In this document: positions 33,837-45,735 of the stretch, in pieces
Numbering within the stretch: position 1 is the first letter of the stretch
How the letters are laid out: each line of letters starts with the position of its first letter
Assembly (NCBI GenBank): GCA_029204225.1
Contig: CM055099.1
Span: 68,505,084 to 68,565,083 of the forward strand
DNA from: Diphasiastrum complanatum
Taxonomy: Eukaryota > Streptophyta > Lycopodiopsida > Lycopodiales > Lycopodiaceae
DNA length: 60,000 bases
Direction: 5' to 3'
Position numbers and translations under genes: made by a program
Notes under the pieces: generated by a model
What the model was told of the DNA's origin: nothing
The model's input: the letters and a program-made list of their open reading frames with translations, nothing else
Databases searched by the model: none

Positions 33837-36800
33837 TCACTTAGATTTAGGCATGTATGTAGTAGCTCCCAGCTTTTCATCCTTTAAATTTTTGTGAGGA
33901 ATTGGGCAGGAGAAATATGAAGGGGTTTTCTCAAGAAGTAGAGTGATCAATGCCTCACACATCTGTGGGGCAGCAGGATCGTGCGAATACACCATCCACA
34001 GATGATCCAGTTTCCTGTGCAGCCTCACAGCCACTGTGCCAGGAACTTCTGCATCCTTCCTGGTTACGAGACCGTCGCTTTTTTCTCCATATCGGAGTGC
34101 TAGGTGTATAGCCAACACCACGGCGGTAGCTGCAAGGGGAGCAACAACAGGCAGCTTCGTTCCTGCAACACAATCATTATCAAGTTCATGATTTGACGCT
34201 GGAATGATTGACAGCCACGGAAGCTCTGCGTGAGCTACTTGGTGTAAGGTCGAGAACACTCCTGGATTTATGCCGACTTCTGTATGGAAAGTCACGATGG
34301 GGAAAGCTTCAGGTAGTGGATACTTGGCAAGAAACTCTCGCCTTTTTTTATAAGTCAAGTCGTCAAGTGCCTTTATATCACCCTGCAATAATGTCATAAT
34401 GATTCAATCTTAGCAATAACACTGCGGTAATGGAATAAACACATCACACATAAGCCAGAGATCTTCAGTATGCACAGTTCAGCAACTAGGATCTTATGGG
34501 AACAAAAACATAATTCATGTAACTTATGTAATAACTTGAATTTTAAGACAGGGATTCAGCTATCCAACAAATATAAAATTATCCAGTACTCCAACATAGT
34601 TGTTCTACATTTGTGTGCTTGGCTTCTTAACAAATCTGTCTCTTTTATTTCAAGCAGTTGTGACAAGTTTTTCAATCGGCAAGATAAATCGCTTCCTTAT
34701 AGAATCCTGCTTTCCTTTGCATTTTAAAAGACTGCACATTTTGCAGCCTTTTGCGTTTTAGAAGACTATGTTGTTCCGTCTCGTCTTGTGCCCGCTCACA
34801 AGTAGGGTGTACCATTTATTCTCATTTTAGGGACGTCCTTCCTAAGATGCTTTTGAGTAGGGGCTCTGGAATTCAGGTAGATTTGATCCCATTGAGGATG
34901 AGAATTATGACAATCAGAATCAGGTTATTGGATACACGTGTGCAACTGGATCAAATTAATACCCCTTAAGCCAATAGGTCCTTTACTCTGTTCATGTTGT
35001 GATATCGTACTAGAACAAATATAAATGATACTTTATGTAATTTCACATCAATTACTCCAACACTTTTGCAGCATGTATATGAAGCTCTCACCCAATACGT
35101 TTCAAACCAGTGATCCGAAACCTTTTTAAGGTTCCCTTCAAAAATCGATATGCTAAAAAGTTATTCGGCCTCTATTGAGTGAGAAGCTCTTACTTGTCGA
35201 TTTTCCCTTATGAAACTCAAAATTTATGACATGTACAATTTTTGTCATGCCGGTTTTTAAAAAAAGATGACGATTTCATTTTTTAACTATGCCGGCTTCC
35301 AGAACACTGGTTTCAAACAATACTGCATTTTAAATGAAATTCAGCAAGTATTAAGTTACGCACGGGACAATGTACGGAAAGATAATGATCCATACAAGAT
35401 ACAACTATGCATGCAAACAAACTTCAAAGGTGGAAAAGCTTGGACCGTGACATGTTTCTAATGAATAGGAATGTTTGAAACTCAGAAATTCTAGACATCT
35501 CTTAATCTCCAAACAGGCTTTGTTTCTAGAGTGCATGAACAGATGAGACGCCCATACAGGCCTGAACTTTTTCTGGAAAGAACAAGGTGATGGAACACGG
35601 GAATGTCACTTATAGCACAGGTCAGTGAAGCATTATCATTCAACGAACAGCTTCTTGTAATTAATATGTACACTTCCAAACTTCCAGCAGTTCAGAGAGA
35701 GCTAAGATCCTCATTAACTAGTCCCTACGTGGTCGTCTGCATAGATGGTGAGCTTCGTATGGCTTTTGAAGACCTTGAAAGTGCCACCTTCCAGGAACAG
35801 ACCAGTACTACCTGTTTGAACTCTGCATAGTTCCCTGAAAATGACAGTCTGTGCTTTTTCAATCACAAAGAGCGCTCTCTATATTTGGCATCCTGGCAAC
35901 ACCTTCGTGTAGTAACCATTGATTTTCTGAAGAACAAAAAAACCAATGAATCTAGCAGAAAAGCTGCTCTGGAAACTACCGTCTAGATCTAGGCTCAAAC
36001 TACTAGAACTATGCCTTGCTTATGGCTACTTGTTTTGCACACGAGATTCCGAAACACTATCCCCAAGTGACGTTTCTGGAAAATCAAACCTCTTAGTTTG
36101 AGCCGATGGTAATCTGCTGAAATGCTGACCACTTGGTTTTAGATTCTTGAGAGTAAGCCTCTTAACTCAGTCAGATTTTCCAAGAAGCAAGATGAAACTA
36201 AGCCTACATTTGCAATGTCACCTCTTCACCCAATGTAAGCGGTGAGCAAAAGCAGCTTACTTTCAGAATTCTGCGGATAAACATCTCCATAAATTGTCTC
36301 GTTTCATTATCGGCAAGTTGACCCTCTCGAAGTATGTCTGCAGCTATAGGACTACCTCCGTAAGGACATTGCACTAGCACTATTCCTGCTACTTTATCTT
36401 TGAGATCAGGCCAAAACAGTGCCAGAGCTGCTGCTGCGTCCACTCCCCCTTTGCTGTGTCCAATTAGCATGACCTGCTTGTTTGGGCCCCAGTATAACTC
36501 CTCAATGTATTGTTTGATTTCGGCAGCATTTTTTGCCACAGAAGCCTGCAATCGCAAAATAGAATCTAAGCCTCAATCTTTATCTTTACAAACACGGAAT
36601 ATGAACTCAAGAAATTTAGAGAATCCATCTTTGCAAATTTGCCAGCAAATCTGGCAGTTTGTTATGATTGTGATTTGACATCCATACAACTTATCAAGCA
36701 CATCTAGAACCTGGCCATCCATTTATGACTAAGATGAAGTTGATATACCGACAAGTACCTCACTATGGATTTGAGCAATGCTGCAATTCAATCCCAGCTT

Positions 36801-37870
36801 TGAAAAATATTTCTTCATATTAACCATATAAAGTGGACCATAATTGCTGAACAGACCTGCCATAAAGCAAGTGATTTTAGTGCTATGCTTTAAGGGACAT
36901 CCTTTGATAAAGTGTACATGGTGCAGTAAAACCACCCATACTGTAAAACGATCTCTAATTACAATAGAAGCTAAAAAGGGGATCAAATAGCATGAAAACA
37001 GACTCTGTGCATGCATTACCAGGCACAAGCAGGTACACCAGATTATTGGGAAGTGTATGAACACCTTCACTGACAAGAAAAATTCATAATAGTTAAAGGG
37101 TAGCACAGAAGAGTCTAAATGGAGTCAGACCTTGTGTAATTCACAAAGCTTCCAAACATATAGGTGTAGAATTTAGACAAGAATTCTTCAGAGAAAAACT
37201 AGACCATAGTAATAAGTACTTGAATCTAATGCTTTCAATATAATCAAATTGTGAAGCTATCCTTTCAGGACAGATCTCTCTGCTGTAAGATCTTTGAAAA
37301 TCTCTTTGTGCTCCTTGGGAAAATAGTTTGGAAGTAGCAGATTTCTATATAGAATGTCTGAAAAAGCGTTCTATGCTGTGAATTTTGTATAAGCTTACTT
37401 TATTCTTTGGAGAATCTGAAGAAATCTGTCTGTTCCATCTTCAATGGGTAATGCATCAGATGTCCTCAGTAGCCATCCAATGTCTTCACCTGAGCCTCGA
37501 ATGGTTGTTTGTACCCGTGATGCCAATCTGCCAACAGCCATATTTACTTGATAGTAGGCATATGCATTTTGAATTTTATCGAAGGGGCCACATCAATTCT
37601 TGATCAGAACTGACCTGGTCATGCTCCACTAATACTTAAGGTTAGATGTGTTCCAAGGTAAAGCAGTACAAATAGCAACAGATTCGAGATTTGTCAGAGA
37701 AACCTAATACAGAGTGCAACAAGCTCAATAAGGTAACTCCACACTGAGCTAGATGGTCAGATTACCCTCTGATTCGGGCATGATTGCGACATAGATGAGC
37801 ACGAATAAATCTGGAGCATGCAAATGCTGTTCGCCAACCATATTCCAAAGTTGATAGAGGAAAGGACAAT
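33837..37870 (-). CDS. Gene B: paralogous alpha/beta-hydrolase, 5' exons not found
   Basis: Six exons in the order 37870-37766, 37527-37399, 37069-37020, 36856-36759, 36545-36261, 34382-33837, all with AG/GT borders and phases matching gene A exons 3-8; the five internal lengths are identical. It encodes LEYGWRTAF, GEDIGWLL, PNNLVYLLVPG, GLFSNYGPLYM, IGHSKGGVDAAAA, CPYGGSPIAAD, YGEKSDGLV and KLDHLWMVYS, so the Ser, Asp and His are kept. The tail is longer than in A (TPSYFSCPIPHKN and on). No equivalent of gene A exons 1-2 was found upstream, so the start is unknown. An in-frame ATG at 37541, 14 bp before the second exon's acceptor, could begin a shorter form. The open frames imply recent or current constraint. 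Confidence 0.8.
34383..36260. other. Gene B intron with copy-specific insert
   Basis: Ends match gene A intron 7. The middle, roughly 34870-35880, has no counterpart in A and holds only short plus-strand frames (35267, 35603) without recognised motifs. Near 35985 (ACCGTCTAGATCTAGG) is the empty site equivalent to the MITE insertion in gene A. Confidence 0.55.
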
Positions 37871-38620
37871 CTGCGCAACAGGAACTATTCATATGAAAAC
37901 TCTAGTCACTTCAATTTCAATAGGTGAAAATTTTGCTTATGAATAGGGATATAGTTGCTTCCAAACTTGAAAATTGGTATGCTAGCAGTCAGCTTTTCTT
38001 TTGTTTTGGCATATCAAAGCGCTGTAAAGAAACGGTCTTAAGGCAATTCTAAAGGAAACCTTTGCCCGTCTGGAGCAGTAGATATAAATTGATGTTTTAA
38101 CTAAACTCCTCTTCCACATTAAGCTCAATCAAATTGTGGTGCTGCAAAGTGCTTGAGACGCTGAACTGCACCTAGCTTATTTTTTGAACTATGAAAGTTG
38201 ATCACTATAAGCCTATACTTTTAACAGTATTAACTGATGCAGAGATAACAGAAAGCAATGTGGCATAAGAATAAGAAACGTATCCATAAAGCACCTTTGA
38301 TGTCATGGAGAACAGATTTTAGAGGAGCAAATTGTATGAGGACTATCTCCTTTAAACTTGTTTCTGTAAGTTTCTGAATGTTCTGCATGTCAAAACATTT
38401 GGTAACGTTCAAGTTCTAAAAGCCTGGCTTTCATTAACTCTTGACAATCCGTAAAACAGCAATATACCATGGATTTTAGTCATTTTTTCTCTTAATGCTC
38501 TCTAGGAAATACTAAATAATACAGGTGTCAAAAACTTTATGTGAGAAAGTATAGGGTATATGTTGTTATGAACACAATCGCAGCTAAAGCACCACATTTG
38601 AAATAGGTATGCGGCAAATA
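37871..38620. other. Duplicated intron sequence upstream of gene B
   Basis: Matches gene A intron 2 from 11700 to about 12360 (for example ACTGATGCA and the CAATCxxTAxAxCAGCAAT stretch). Homology fades near 38620, marking the upstream limit of the segmental duplication. Confidence 0.6.
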
Positions 38621-39079
38621 AGCATCAAAAAATTCTTAACTAAGTATATTGTATGAACATCAGTCACAGCTAATAAGATAATTAGCAAATTTCTGACAAA
38701 GAATTGCAATACAGCCTACTCAAGAGCATCAAATCAATCAATTGTATAAGGGATGGTATTGCTCCTACTTTAATTCTTTTGGAGGCTCTTGTAAGGGAAC
38801 CTGTGATCAAGAACTACAATAGTCTTAGGGCTGACAACCCTATGCTCATCTTACTGGGCATTCAGCGAGTCCAGCTTGCAAGTCTTTATGTACCAAGAGC
38901 ATACAAATGAACATGAGAAGTACAATAATATATGGAGCCATGTATTTGTAATGTCTTAAGGTCCATGATAGGCTCGAACTGTATGATGAATGTAAATAGA
39001 TCCATAGTGCTCTCTACAAGCAAAAAATATCTGCCCTCAATGTGTGCAAATAAACAACATATATTGAAAACAAAGAAAT

Positions 39080-39214
39080 ATTGTATTCACTTCTAAATTG
39101 CAAAGAATGGCAAATATTAAGGCCATCAATTGGGCAGTAAGTGGTCAATAGCAGATGGTGAGTACTGCTAAGCTTCTCCAAAATACAATATGGACCATAG
39201 TACATTTGAGCCAA
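39080..39214 (-). pseudogene. Possible Ty3/gypsy integrase C-terminal scrap
   Basis: YYGPYCILEKLSSTHHLLL resembles the YYGPFxILEKIGxxAYxL block near the end of gypsy integrases. It is on the same strand as, and 3' of, the gypsy RT scrap at 40440, as expected for one decayed element. Confidence 0.35.
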
Positions 39215-39305
39215 ATGTTTGATTCAAAAATTGACCCTCAAAAATTAAATGACAAGCAAATTTGAGCCTCCAATATGCGTTATAGTGCATGAGGATGAAA
39301 AACGC

Positions 39306-39382
39306 TGCCCATCCAAGGGTGCATGTGAAGTGAGAGAGTGGTACTGCCACTCTCTCACTTCACATGGGCCCTTGGATGGGCA
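39306..39382. repeat. 77-bp foldback, 36-bp arms
   Basis: Arms 39306-39341 and 39347-39382 pair with two mismatches round the 5-nt loop TACTG (GAAGTGAGAGAGTGG against CCACTCTCTCACTTC). A transcript would form a near-perfect hairpin. Confidence 0.93.
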
Positions 39383-39463
39383 CCTGCATTAAAAGTCTAT
39401 GTCTATGCTCATTCTAGTGAAAGGCCATTATAATGCTCTTCAAAATCTGATACAATGTCACAT

Positions 39464-39507
39464 TCAAACCCGTTTGAATGTTTTCTCAAACCCGTTTGAA
39501 TGTTTTC
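39464..39507. repeat. 22-bp tandem duplication
   Basis: TCAAACCCGTTTGAATGTTT unit twice in tandem. Each contains the inverted pair ATTCAAAC/GTTTGAAT. Confidence 0.9.
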
Positions 39508-40439
39508 TCAAACTCCTTTAAAACCTTGATGTTTGAGACATGTTACCTCAAAGTTTCAATCCTTTTTGGGGCACTTAGGCCCTAAAAAGGAGGCTAAAAG
39601 GTCACCAAGTGAATATTAGGGCCCAATCAAGCTCTAACGAGAAAGAAAAAACTGTTGCTTGGGCATCTTTAAGGTCCCGAGCAATTTTTATCCTAAATAG
39701 ATAATAAGAAGACATTTTGCACAAATGATTATGACCCTGTAATCACAATAGATTGAACGCTTATGTTCAATTCATATGCTCATCCAACAACTCTTGTGAT
39801 ATATTTAACTATAAATTAGCACTTGGATTGGTCAAAACCCTACAAAAAATGCTTCTAAAATGTATGAAACTTTGTTTCAAGAGTTCCAAACACCCTGACG
39901 ACTTTCTCATGTGTCAAATGTTTGAATGTTACATTGTCTACATACAAACAAGTGATGTCGACCGCCCTACCTCATTGAATCCATTAGAAATGGTCTTTGA
40001 TTTTATAGTAACAACGAATCTCAATTCAAACGATTTTGAACCTTTTCCAGTCTTTTACCTTATTGACTCCTAGCCAATATTTGAAACTAATTGTTCAAAT
40101 ATGTTTTCAACCATAACATGTAATGTGATAACGTTTGGGAGCTAAGGAATTCGCGAGAGATAGCTATAAGGTGTCTATGGCAATCTATGTTTAAAACATT
40201 CAACCTGTGCTACTTTTCAAGTGATTTTTTTTTATGCTTCACACACACACACACACACACAACCAAATCTTAGCATCTTGATTCAAATCTAGTTGTAAAT
40301 AAGCCTCGCATCAATTAAGAATGAACTTAAGGTAATAGCGAAAAGCTTCGCAGAGCTAGTCTAAGAGTGTATCCATATACCAATCTTAGGTTTATCTCTT
40401 GGAAGAATATGCAAATGCTAATACTATTGAGCTAGGCTC

Positions 40440-40600
40440 AAGAGAAATAAAGGTCCCAAGTTGGCGAACAGATCATCCATATGAGCTATAGGACTTTTGT
40501 TTTGGGCAAAGAGTTTGTTAAGAGCTCTATAACCAATGTACAAACGTTTCATTCCATCTTTCTTATCCACAAACAAGATGATGATGTATATACACTCAAT
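40440..40600 (-). pseudogene. Ty3/gypsy reverse transcriptase finger-domain scrap
   Basis: Minus strand reads ILFVDKKDGMKRLYIGYRAL then NKLFAQNKSPIAHMDDLFA, clearly parallel to gypsy LFVKKKDGSxRxCIDYRALNKxT and the PRIDDLFDQL block. Stops follow on both sides. Confidence 0.8.
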
Positions 40601-40639
40601 AATGGATGAGGTGACCTTGTTACTATATTAAAAAAATTT

Positions 40640-43400
40640 ATAGATTGATCTTCATGTAGCAATAACCTCCCAAAACTCATTATCTAAATGTAGTCATAAA
40701 GGATGAAGCTATAGTGATTGGTAAAGCTAATATAATCTCAAATAGACAATCTTGGAGGGGCCAAGGCTATCTCGTCGTTCTCTTTCTAAAATAGCATCAC
40801 CATAGAGCCCCTTTCCATGCTCATGTTGTTGTGACTTAAGGTAACAAAGGGTTGCTCGACGGGTGAAAGGGTTCTCAAGTTTTTTAGAAATCAGCTCTTG
40901 GAGAGCGCTGGTGACCATTCTCTAGGTGGAAGTTGAGCCAAAGGGTTTGCAAGTTTTTTAGAAATCGGGTCTTGGAGAGAACAGGTGATGACTCTAGGGA
41001 GAAGACCGTTCTCTAGGTGGAAGGATAGGGTGATGCAAGGGTTGGGGGGTGACGTTCTCTAGGTGGAAGGATGACGTAGGGTGATGCAGAGGGGTGAGCG
41101 GGTGAGAATGGAAAGAGCAGAAGAGCTATATGAGAATTAGTTTTACTCCGTCCTTTGTATCGCATTCATACGGATTTTCATGTTGCGATTAGCGTCTGTT
41201 GGATGGCAGCATACAAAATTTCATGACACGTAAATTGACCTACGAGATCGATCAGATCTTGAGAATAGAGAAGAATCTGATGTGGGTGGGAATCTCACGG
41301 ACAAGAGCCAAGAGGCAAAGCAAAAGCGCAGGCTCTAATCTGGATCCGCTACTAGTTGGGTCTCTGCCACCACCTTCAAGACCAATCTCTTGAACCCCGC
41401 CGATGCCTCAACACCTTCTCACGGAACTGCTCCGCTGCAACATATCCAGAAAGAAAAAAGAAAGTACGAATCATGCTATTTTAAGAATTGTAATCTCATG
41501 CCAACGCTATTGGCATTGTAATTCTTTCAAAGAATTGAACCTGGTTGGACAATCTATCAATGAGGAGTAGTCACAGCCCTTATGTTCGACACATGGGTGA
41601 TGAAATGTAGAGATTTGAGAAGGGACAACCTTCGGTGGCACAGGCTCGAATTGTTGTCCAAAAGGAAGCTGCGCGGCCTTGAATTCCTGTCCATCAGGAT
41701 GGACCCCGACGATCCAATGCTGTTGAGGAAGCATATGAAGGAGCAGTTGGTCGTTGGATGTGAAGATAAGGTGTTTGTTGTGCAGATGGAGGTTGTTGTA
41801 GTTTCAGGCTTCAAATGACGAGGTCATGGTTGCAAAGCACCTAGATGGGATGGGTCATGCAGAGGTGAGAGAGGCTTGCAAAAAATGGAGGAGCACCAAA
41901 AAAACAGGAAAACATGCATTGGTGGCAGACTAAAGATCATGGCATGAGAAATAAAACCTTCTGACCTGCCTCCTATATCCCGACATTAGAGGTAAATAGA
42001 AGACACTCCGGTTGACAAAGTCATTATCCCACAAACTGGAGCAGCCCCCCACTGTCATCCAACGGTGGAGCTGGCATCTTTTGAGATCCCATAATGAAGC
42101 TTGCTTCTAGATCCCTTAATTTAATCTCCATCACTTGAATAATTTTCCACCATTGAGTGAGTTTGTGCCCTCTGTACATCCTCGGTCTTAACGGAGCTTG
42201 CTCCTAGAATCTAGAGATCCCATGACAATCTCTTCAACATGAGAATACTTCTCCAAGTGATCTTGACCATGGGCCCTTCCTACATCCTCGATCTCAGACC
42301 CGGGTGCATAACAAGCTCCTCTCCTTGGAATTGCATAGTTAGTTGAAAATTCATTCCTTGTAGGCTATTTTTTCAAAGATGTATCATTTTTTAAAAAGAT
42401 TATTCGTCTTCTCATCAAGTTTTCTTTCTTGGGAACAACAAATTTTGGAATAAAACACTCAAATAATAAATTGACTTTTTTATACATACTTTGTTACCAT
42501 ATATTCTCTCCCCAAAAAATCACAATCTTGGACTAAAATAATTCCAAAAATAAATTTGACTTTTATGTACATATTTTGCCACCAAAAAATTTCTTTAAGA
42601 AAATCACAAATCCAAAAAAGCAACTATCTTCTATTCACACATTGTCACTAAAATCTCTTTACTAAAGAACATAAACTTGAAAAATTAGATAACTTCTACT
42701 TATACATTGTTGCCAAATTTCTTTTCTAAGAACGTGATAATCTATAATAGAAAAATTTGAAAATCAATTAGTTCCTATTTACACATTGTTGCCTTTCTAA
42801 TAACATCACAATCTAGAATAAAAGATTCATAAATCACTTAGCTTCTAGAAACTTACACAATTTCACCGTGATTTCTTTTCTTGAAAGGACATCACACTGT
42901 AGAACTTGAAATGAAAAAGCAAAGAATGAGAAAGAATGAATGAATAAAAAAGAAGAATGGAGAACGTGACTTCTTGAAATATGACAACACACCTTCATCG
43001 GGGGCCAAAAGTCCCCAACCAGAAAACCTGAAACAACCTTATCACATAAATGGCATGCAAAGTGTAGATCCTTCTTATTCTAGGGGCATATGGTATGTAG
43101 ACTTCCTTGGAGAATGAGCCTAGACGAGGAGCCAAAGAGGTGAACTTCATAATCATGACGTTTCAAACCCAAGGAAAATATTTAGGTGGTTGTGAAAAGT
43201 TTTGTCACAATGTTTGTCCAATGCTATCTACATGGATTGGCATGGACATTGAGCAATTGTGTGGTAGTGGACCTTCTCTTTGCATGCACATAGAAGTGGA
43301 GAGGCTCAATAGGATATCTCTACAGAGAGAACGACGACATACACCAGTAGGATGATGTTATAAACTCCCATCATCGAAGCCGACCAAACTAAGGTATGCA
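40640..43400. other. Non-coding stretch with degenerate AT-rich repeats
   Basis: No gene recognised. A 75-85 codon region open in several frames at 41507-41818 has protein-like composition on either strand but no motif. 40920-41090 repeats GTTCTCTAGGTGGAAG three times. 42400-42900 contains 5-6 irregular units built on TACATATTGTTGCCA and AACATCACAATCT, spaced 55-92 bp. Confidence 0.5.
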
Positions 43401-43410
43401 TGCAATATGT

Positions 43411-43770
43411 AATGAATGTTGTGTTACCACCAATACAAGATGCTAATGCTATCATGACATTACTAGCCAAGTTACCATCATCCTAGGAAGATTGGGTGAT
43501 GATAATCTCAACTTAAGCAAAGATAACTCTAACAAGAGCACATACATGACTATTCCAAGAGGAAATTAGAAGATTGTAGTTCTTCTAATTCCAAATTTGA
43601 CTCATTTAGTAAGAAGGGCAACAAAAGCAAGAAGAAGAAAAAACTAAGCAAAAAAATAATTTACAAAAGCAACAATATGACATAGGCCAGTTGTCCTCCT
43701 CAAATCCAAAGAATGTTTTGCAAATTCTGCAAAGGACCCCCAACCATGAGATCAAAGATTGTAGAAGTGG
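43411..43770 (+). pseudogene. Copia 3 gag remnant with frameshifted zinc knuckle
   Basis: IQDANAIMTLLAKLPSS, stop, EDWVMIIST corresponds to the copia gag block that reads LMTLLSSLPEAYKNWVM in copia 1. It continues with a Lys-rich stretch (KKGNKSKKKKK) and the frameshifted CCHC knuckle. Confidence 0.8.
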
Positions 43771-44172
43771 TGAAATGAAAGAGAACCAATTTGAGCAGTA
43801 GTAGCAAGTCAATGCAACAAAAGCAAATCAAGAAGTAGCTAGTGAAGAGGACCACATTGCATTCATGACAAAGAATGGAAAGGATCAAAGATTACCGCTC
43901 ATGGCGGTATCTTGATTTTGGTGCTACTCAACATATAACAAGCCACATAAAATGGTTTCCACATTACAAGCCCTATGGCACAGAGAAATTTGTGCACTTA
44001 GGAAATAATAGCATTCACCACATTAGGGAACCGTAAAACTAGAATTCCAAGATGGTGTAGTCACATATATTTTCAATGTTCTATACCAAATCTGAAAAAG
44101 AACTTGTTAACAAGTTTGACGAATAATTGCTAAATCAAGAACAAGAAATCAAATTAGAATTATACCACTCCA

Positions 44173-45236
44173 ATGGAACCTTTAAGGTATGAATCTCTTC
44201 TTCGTGGCCACCATCCAAGCTTGTACTTGCGGTATCAGGTTTTTTTATGCCCAATGTCTATCAAAGGCAATAAATATTCTTTCACCAAAGCCTCGTCGGA
44301 GTCAAGCAATAAACAAGGCTTATGGGAAACAAAATATGCATGTAGTATAAAAAGGAATACCTTGACTGTCATTTCCATGACATTGATCTCCCCAAATGAT
44401 GCATCATCAAGACAACAAAACGTCGAGCAAACCACTACCCTACTATGTCGTTCCACCAATCCTGAAGGACTAATTGATGAGAACAAAATGACCCACCCAT
44501 CATCATCCATGAATGCAATAGACAAACCCAGAGAAAACAAAACATGGGCATCTAATAATTTAGATCTCATTCATTCGGATGTACACTCTTTTTCTCATGA
44601 AAGTAATGGAGGTGCTTTAATGTATGTGACTTTCATAGATGATTGTACTAGATATACTTATATAGATCTATTTTCAAAAAAAAGTCTTGTATATATTGAA
44701 GCTTTTGTAAAGTTTAGATCTCTTATTGAGAATCAACTTAGATCTAGCATCAAAGTTCTAAGATGTGATAATGGAGGAGAATATATCTCCAATAGGATGA
44801 GAGATTTTTGTGAGAGTAATGGCATTAAAAGAAAGTACACATGTTCCTACACCCCCCAAAAAAATGGGGTGGCTGAGAGGAAAAATAGAAGCCTATGTGA
44901 GTGTGCAAAGTCTTTGAGGCTAGATGCATCTCTACCCATCTCATTTTGGGGAGAGGCCATAACATGTGCTAACTATTTATGTAATAGGCTTCCAAGTAGT
45001 GCCATTGATGGGATCTCACCATATCAAGCCTTGTATGGCAATAAGCCAAATGTCAAAGATTTGAAAGTGTTTGGATGTATGTGTTATGTCCACAATCCTT
45101 TGGAAACTATAAAGAAAGAGGATGCAACTTCCTTCAAAGGAATTTTTGTTGGCTATAGTGAAAATAGCAAAGGCTATAGGATTTTTTATCCTATTTCAAA
45201 GAAAGTAAAAGCTAGTAAGGATGTCTTATTTGATGC
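44173..45236 (+). CDS. Copia 3 integrase open frame
   Basis: A long open frame with the copia integrase core: LIHSDVHSFS (first Asp), TFIDDCTRYTYI, LRCDNGGEYIS (second Asp), QKNGVAERKN (Glu), then FWGEAITCANYLCNRLP, LKVFGCMCYV and FKGIFVGYSENSKGYRIF. The first 120 codons do not match the usual GAG-pre-integrase HHCC region and may be rearranged. The frame reads 18 residues into the TRIM array before stopping at 45291. No functional product is expected without RT. Confidence 0.85.
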
Positions 45237-45330
45237 CCCCATTCAGGTGGGGTGCTCTACCATTGAGCTACCCGTCCATTTGTGTTCCTAGAGTGTTGTG
45301 CAAGGGCTATAGCCTTGACACTTTCTAACA

Positions 45331-45342
45331 CTGCCCCTCAAG
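45331..45342 (-). other. TRIM polypurine tract
   Basis: TTGAGGGGCAG immediately 5' of the LTR start on the minus strand. A second copy is at 45560-45571. Confidence 0.8.
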
Positions 45343-45392
45343 GCATAGCCCATTTTACTATATCGCCCGCCTAGACCACACTCACAACCATG

Positions 45393-45404
45393 GCTCTGAT
45401 ACCA
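45393..45404 (-). other. TRIM primer-binding site
   Basis: TGGTATCAGAGC on the minus strand, exact complement to the 3' part of plant initiator-Met tRNA. A second copy is at 45622-45633. Confidence 0.9.
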
Positions 45405-45559
45405 TGTGAAGATTTTTTACACTTGGTGTGTGTGGTCGGGGACTAGGGATTGAACCTAGGACCTCCCCCATTCTAATGGGGTGCTCTACCATTGAGCTAC
45501 CCATCCATTTGTGTTCCTAGAGTGTTGTGCAAGGGCTATAGCCTTGACACTTTCTAACA
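45405..45559 (-). repeat. TRIM complete LTR (middle copy)
   Basis: 155 bp, TGTTAGAAAGTG at its 5' end and ATCTTCACA at its 3' end on the minus strand (TG...CA). It contains the tRNA-like segment 45506-45436. The outer copy at 45634-45787 differs at a handful of bases and lacks the last TGT. Confidence 0.9.
45436..45506 (-). promoter_or_regulatory. tRNA-like segment with pol III A and B boxes (middle LTR)
   Basis: Minus strand: A box TAGCTCAATGG (45499-45489) fits TRGYNNARNGG and B box GGTTCAATCCC (45456-45446) fits GGTTCRANYCC. The D arm (GCTC/GAGC), an anticodon-type stem (CCCC/GGGG) and T arm (CTAGG/CCTAG, loop TTCAATC) can form. The acceptor stem pairs poorly, so it is tRNA-derived rather than a working tRNA. 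Confidence 0.85.
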
Positions 45560-45664
45560 CTGCCCCTCAAGGCGTAGCCCATTTTACTATATCGCCCGCC
45601 TAGACCACACTCACAACCATGGCTCTGATACCATGTGAAGATTTTTTACACTTGGTGTGTGTGT

Positions 45665-45735
45665 TCGGGGAGTAGGGATTGAACCTAGGACCTCCCCCAT
45701 TCTGGTGGGGTGCTCTACCATTGAGCTACCCATCC
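45665..45735 (-). promoter_or_regulatory. tRNA-like segment (outer LTR)
   Basis: Same position 229 bp away, with both A and B boxes intact. Differences lie in the anticodon loop (CCAGAA for TTAGAA) and near the acceptor 3' side. Confidence 0.85.

Larger units (their letters stand above)
43410..45236 (+). mobile_element. Ty1/copia element 3 (gag to integrase), truncated
   Basis: Plus-strand copia: gag remnant, zinc knuckle, protease, then an open integrase. RT and RNase H are absent: coding sequence ends at about 45236 where it meets the TRIM array in the middle of an LTR. Gag contains stops; the knuckle (43719-43762) has CKFCKGPP then, one base out of frame, NHEIKDC. The protease reads YLDFGATQHITSH at about 43905, so the DSG motif is DFG. 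Confidence 0.88.

Noticed and set aside
41507-41818. Gene open in three frames
   Set aside because: Overlapping frames of similar length on both strands without a motif; no way to choose one.
45436-45735. Functional tRNA genes
   Set aside because: The acceptor stem does not pair, the anticodon loop varies between copies, and the segments lie inside LTRs.
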